6,947 nucleotides of DNA from NCBI GenBank assembly GCA_023387635.1, contig JAEWHU010000116.1, positions 1 through 6,947 of the forward strand, written 5' to 3'. The notes beneath the pieces are model-generated. The model did not search any database, had not been told where the DNA came from, and saw only the letters and a list, made by a program, of their open reading frames with translations. Shown piece by piece: positions 5,342 through 6,947 of this stretch. Position numbers and translations under genes: made by a program. Source of the DNA: Bacillota bacterium (GTDB lineage: Bacteria; Bacillota; Clostridia; Lachnospirales; Lachnospiraceae). The stretch's first letter is position 1, and every line of letters begins with the position of its first letter.

Positions 5342-5347
5342 CTACAC

Positions 5348-6151
5348 CTATTTATCTTTCATACGATTTGCCTTATTATAACATGCATCAGTAGCCTTTA
5401 TTATAGCATTACGAAATCCAAACTCTTCTAAAGCAGAAACTCCTTCAATTGTAGTTCCACCTGGCGAACATACCATATCTTTTAAAGCTCCTGGATGTTC
5501 TCCTGTTTCAAGTACCATTTTAGCCGAACCAATAACAGTTTGGGCAACAAATTTATAGGCTTTATCTCTTGGAATACCATATTTTACGGCACTGTCTGCT
5601 AGAGCTTCAATAAACATGTATACATAAGCTGGTGAACTACCACTAGCACATGCAATTGCGTTCATTAATTTTTCTTCTAATACTTCGTATTTACCGAAAG
5701 ATTTAAAGAAAGTATCTAGTGTGCTTTTTTCTTCATCCGTAAACACATCATGAGAATAACAAATGGCAGTCATACCTTCATTCACCATAGCAGGGGTATT
5801 TGGCATAGCACGTACAATACGTATATCACTACCAAGGGATTCTTTATAATCTGCTATAGTAATACCCGGAGACAAGTAGATCACAATTTTATCTTTTGTC
5901 AAATGATCTTTTATTTCCTTAAAAACTGTATCAAAATATTGGGGTTTTACTGCAAGGATTATATATTTTGCTCGGGTTACAACTGCTTTATTATTCGTTA
6001 AATAATCAATGCCAGTTTTATTTTTAACATATTCAAGGCGCCCTGCACTGGCATCTGTATATATTACATTCTCTCTACCAAATACTTTAATAGCACCTTG
6101 TAACATTGGGTATCCCATATTTCCTACACCAACAAATCCAAATGTTTGCAT
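5348..6151 (-). CDS. proC: Pyrroline-5-carboxylate reductase
   Basis: Catalyses the last step of proline synthesis, NAD(P)H-dependent reduction of 1-pyrroline-5-carboxylate to L-proline, in the cytoplasm. The N-terminal Rossmann fold starts with FGFVGVGNMG (residues 4-13). AVKPQ (67-71), RAMPNTPA (114-121) and SGSSPAY (170-176) are family blocks. The signature LKDMVCSPGGTTIEGV runs from 223 to 238 with SPGGTT at 229-234. The length of 267 residues is usual. The ATG at 6151 is preferred: GGAGG (6157-6161) lies 5 bases upstream, and the protein then starts directly at the Rossmann strand. An in-frame ATG at 6163 would add four residues but has only a weak AGG site. The upstream aminotransferase gene ends 17 bases before this start, so the two are very likely cotranscribed and perhaps coupled; the same transcript probably continues into the NUDIX gene. 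Confidence 0.95.
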   Translation of the reverse strand: MQTFGFVGVGNMGYPMLQGAIKVFGRENVIYTDASAGRLEYVKNKTGIDYLTNNKAVVTRAKYIILAVKPQYFDTVFKEIKDHLTKDKIVIYLSPGITIADYKESLGSDIRIVRAMPNTPAMVNEGMTAICYSHDVFTDEEKSTLDTFFKSFGKYEVLEEKLMNAIACASGSSPAYVYMFIEALADSAVKYGIPRDKAYKFVAQTVIGSAKMVLETGEHPGALKDMVCSPGGTTIEGVSALEEFGFRNAIIKATDACYNKANRMKDK

Positions 6152-6168
6152 CTTAACCTCCATTCTGC

Positions 6169-6947
6169 CTAACTAAAAGAATTGATAAACTTTTCAATTC
6201 GATCTAAACCTTTCGTAATCTCATCTAATGAGGTTGCATAAGATAAACGAATATTTTCTTTGGCACCAAAATCAGCACAAGGTACTACGGCAACATTATA
6301 ATCATTTAATAGCACTTCTGCTATTTCACTAGTATCTTTGAATTTTGTACCATTATATTCTTTCTCTAGTAATTCACTACAATCAATGAATAGATAAAAT
6401 GCCCCTTGTGGTGTAATAGCGTCAATATAAGGCATTTTTCTCACTCTATCCACCATATATTCACGTCTTTTGTTAAACTCACGTTTCATTAATTCTACAG
6501 TATCTTGAGGTCCATTAAGTGCTTCTAATGCAGCTTTTTGTGCTATAGAGTTTGGATTAGAAGTTTGATGACTTTGAATATTATTCATTAATCTAGCTAT
6601 TTCAACACTTGAGGCAGTATAGCCAATTCTCCAACCAGTCATAGCATAACTTTTAGCCATACCACTACAAGTTATGGTCCTTTTATATATTTCATCATTT
6701 AAAGATGCAATACTTACATGTTCTGCATCTCCATATACTAAATTTTCATACATTTCATCAGAAATAACATAAATATCCTTTTTTACTATAACTTCCGCAA
6801 TTTCCTCTAATTCTTCCCTAGTATATAAAATACCTGTTGGATTGCTTGGAGAATTAAGAATTAATGCTTTGGTCTTATCCGTACATGCGTCCTCTATTTG
6901 TTTCGCTGTTACTTTATATTGATTAGATTTCTCTCCTTTAATGAAAA
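6169..6947 (-). CDS. Class I pyridoxal-phosphate aminotransferase (aspartate aminotransferase type), N-terminus missing
   Basis: The frame is open to the right edge, so 258 residues of an enzyme usually near 390-400 are visible; about 135-140 N-terminal residues lie outside. Such enzymes move an amino group between aspartate (or another amino acid) and 2-oxoglutarate using PLP in the cytoplasm. In order along the visible chain: LNSPSNPTG (the NPTG loop with the cofactor-ring Asn), VISDEMYENLVY (Asp pairing with the PLP nitrogen and Tyr near its hydroxyl), CSGMAKSYAMTGWRIGY (Schiff-base Lys and phosphate-binding Arg), and NIRLSYA near the C-terminus with the Arg that binds the substrate carboxylate. 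The SKSYAMTGWR-type block is characteristic of prokaryotic aspartate aminotransferases, but substrate choice cannot be settled from this, so no symbol is given. It is the upstream member of the proC-NUDIX unit. Confidence 0.93.
   Translation of the reverse strand, partial: FIKGEKSNQYKVTAKQIEDACTDKTKALILNSPSNPTGILYTREELEEIAEVIVKKDIYVISDEMYENLVYGDAEHVSIASLNDEIYKRTITCSGMAKSYAMTGWRIGYTASSVEIARLMNNIQSHQTSNPNSIAQKAALEALNGPQDTVELMKREFNKRREYMVDRVRKMPYIDAITPQGAFYLFIDCSELLEKEYNGTKFKDTSEIAEVLLNDYNVAVVPCADFGAKENIRLSYATSLDEITKGLDRIEKFINSFS

Noticed and set aside
5274..5347. ykkC-family (ADP/CDP-sensing) riboswitch before the NUDIX gene
   Set aside because: The spacer is too short and lacks the conserved ykkC core; the fold seen is a simple hairpin or pseudoknot.
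6152..6163. Longer proC start at 6163
   Set aside because: It adds only four residues with a weak ribosome binding site, whereas the ATG at 6151 has GGAGG at a good distance and starts at the Rossmann strand.
1..6947. CRISPR array, insertion sequence, prophage, tRNA or rRNA
   Set aside because: No spaced repeats, transposase or phage genes, or RNA-gene motifs were seen; the tyrosine recombinase has XerD layout and context rather than that of a phage integrase.

Overview
The window is AT-rich DNA (roughly one third G+C by eye) from a spore-forming Firmicute, most likely an anaerobic Clostridia member of the Lachnospiraceae type. This rests on the A/T-rich codon use, strong AGGAGG-type ribosome binding sites, sigma-A-like promoters, a spoIIM gene, and the clustering of a NUDIX gene, spoIIM, a xerD-like gene and a pyrimidine-nucleoside phosphorylase gene. 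The family-level placement is inference.

Right side, minus strand, read from 6947 downwards: a class I aminotransferase lacking its N-terminus (off the window), proC (pyrroline-5-carboxylate reductase) 17 nt behind it, and, after a 74-nt relatively G+C-rich spacer with an unusual fold, a NUDIX hydrolase gene. A strong intrinsic terminator (hairpin 4694-4719) closes this amino-acid/nucleotide housekeeping unit. Then come spoIIM (engulfment membrane protein) and a xerD-like tyrosine recombinase gene. The latter has its own candidate promoter and two palindromes in its leader, and ends at a bidirectional terminator (2895-2923).

Left side: aroF/aroG-type DAHP synthase lies alone on the plus strand, converging on xerD and sharing that terminator. 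It diverges from pdp (pyrimidine-nucleoside phosphorylase, minus strand) across a 292-nt region in which good promoters for both directions can be read. pdp overlaps by one base an unrecognised, very Lys/Glu-rich gene that runs off the left edge.

Functionally this is mostly chromosomal housekeeping: pyrimidine salvage, the first step of the shikimate pathway, proline synthesis, a transaminase, nucleotide-sugar clean-up and sporulation. No transposase, prophage, CRISPR, rRNA or tRNA gene is visible. The points most worth a second look are (1) the XerD-like protein, which keeps both Arg, one His and the Tyr nucleophile but lacks the usual catalytic Lys and the His of the HxxR motif; (2) the spacer before the NUDIX gene, which can be drawn as an H-type pseudoknot ending five bases before the ribosome binding site, or may instead be a REP-like repeat; and (3) the altered gene neighbourhood, where aroF occupies the place in which deoB and a purine-nucleoside phosphorylase gene often lie.
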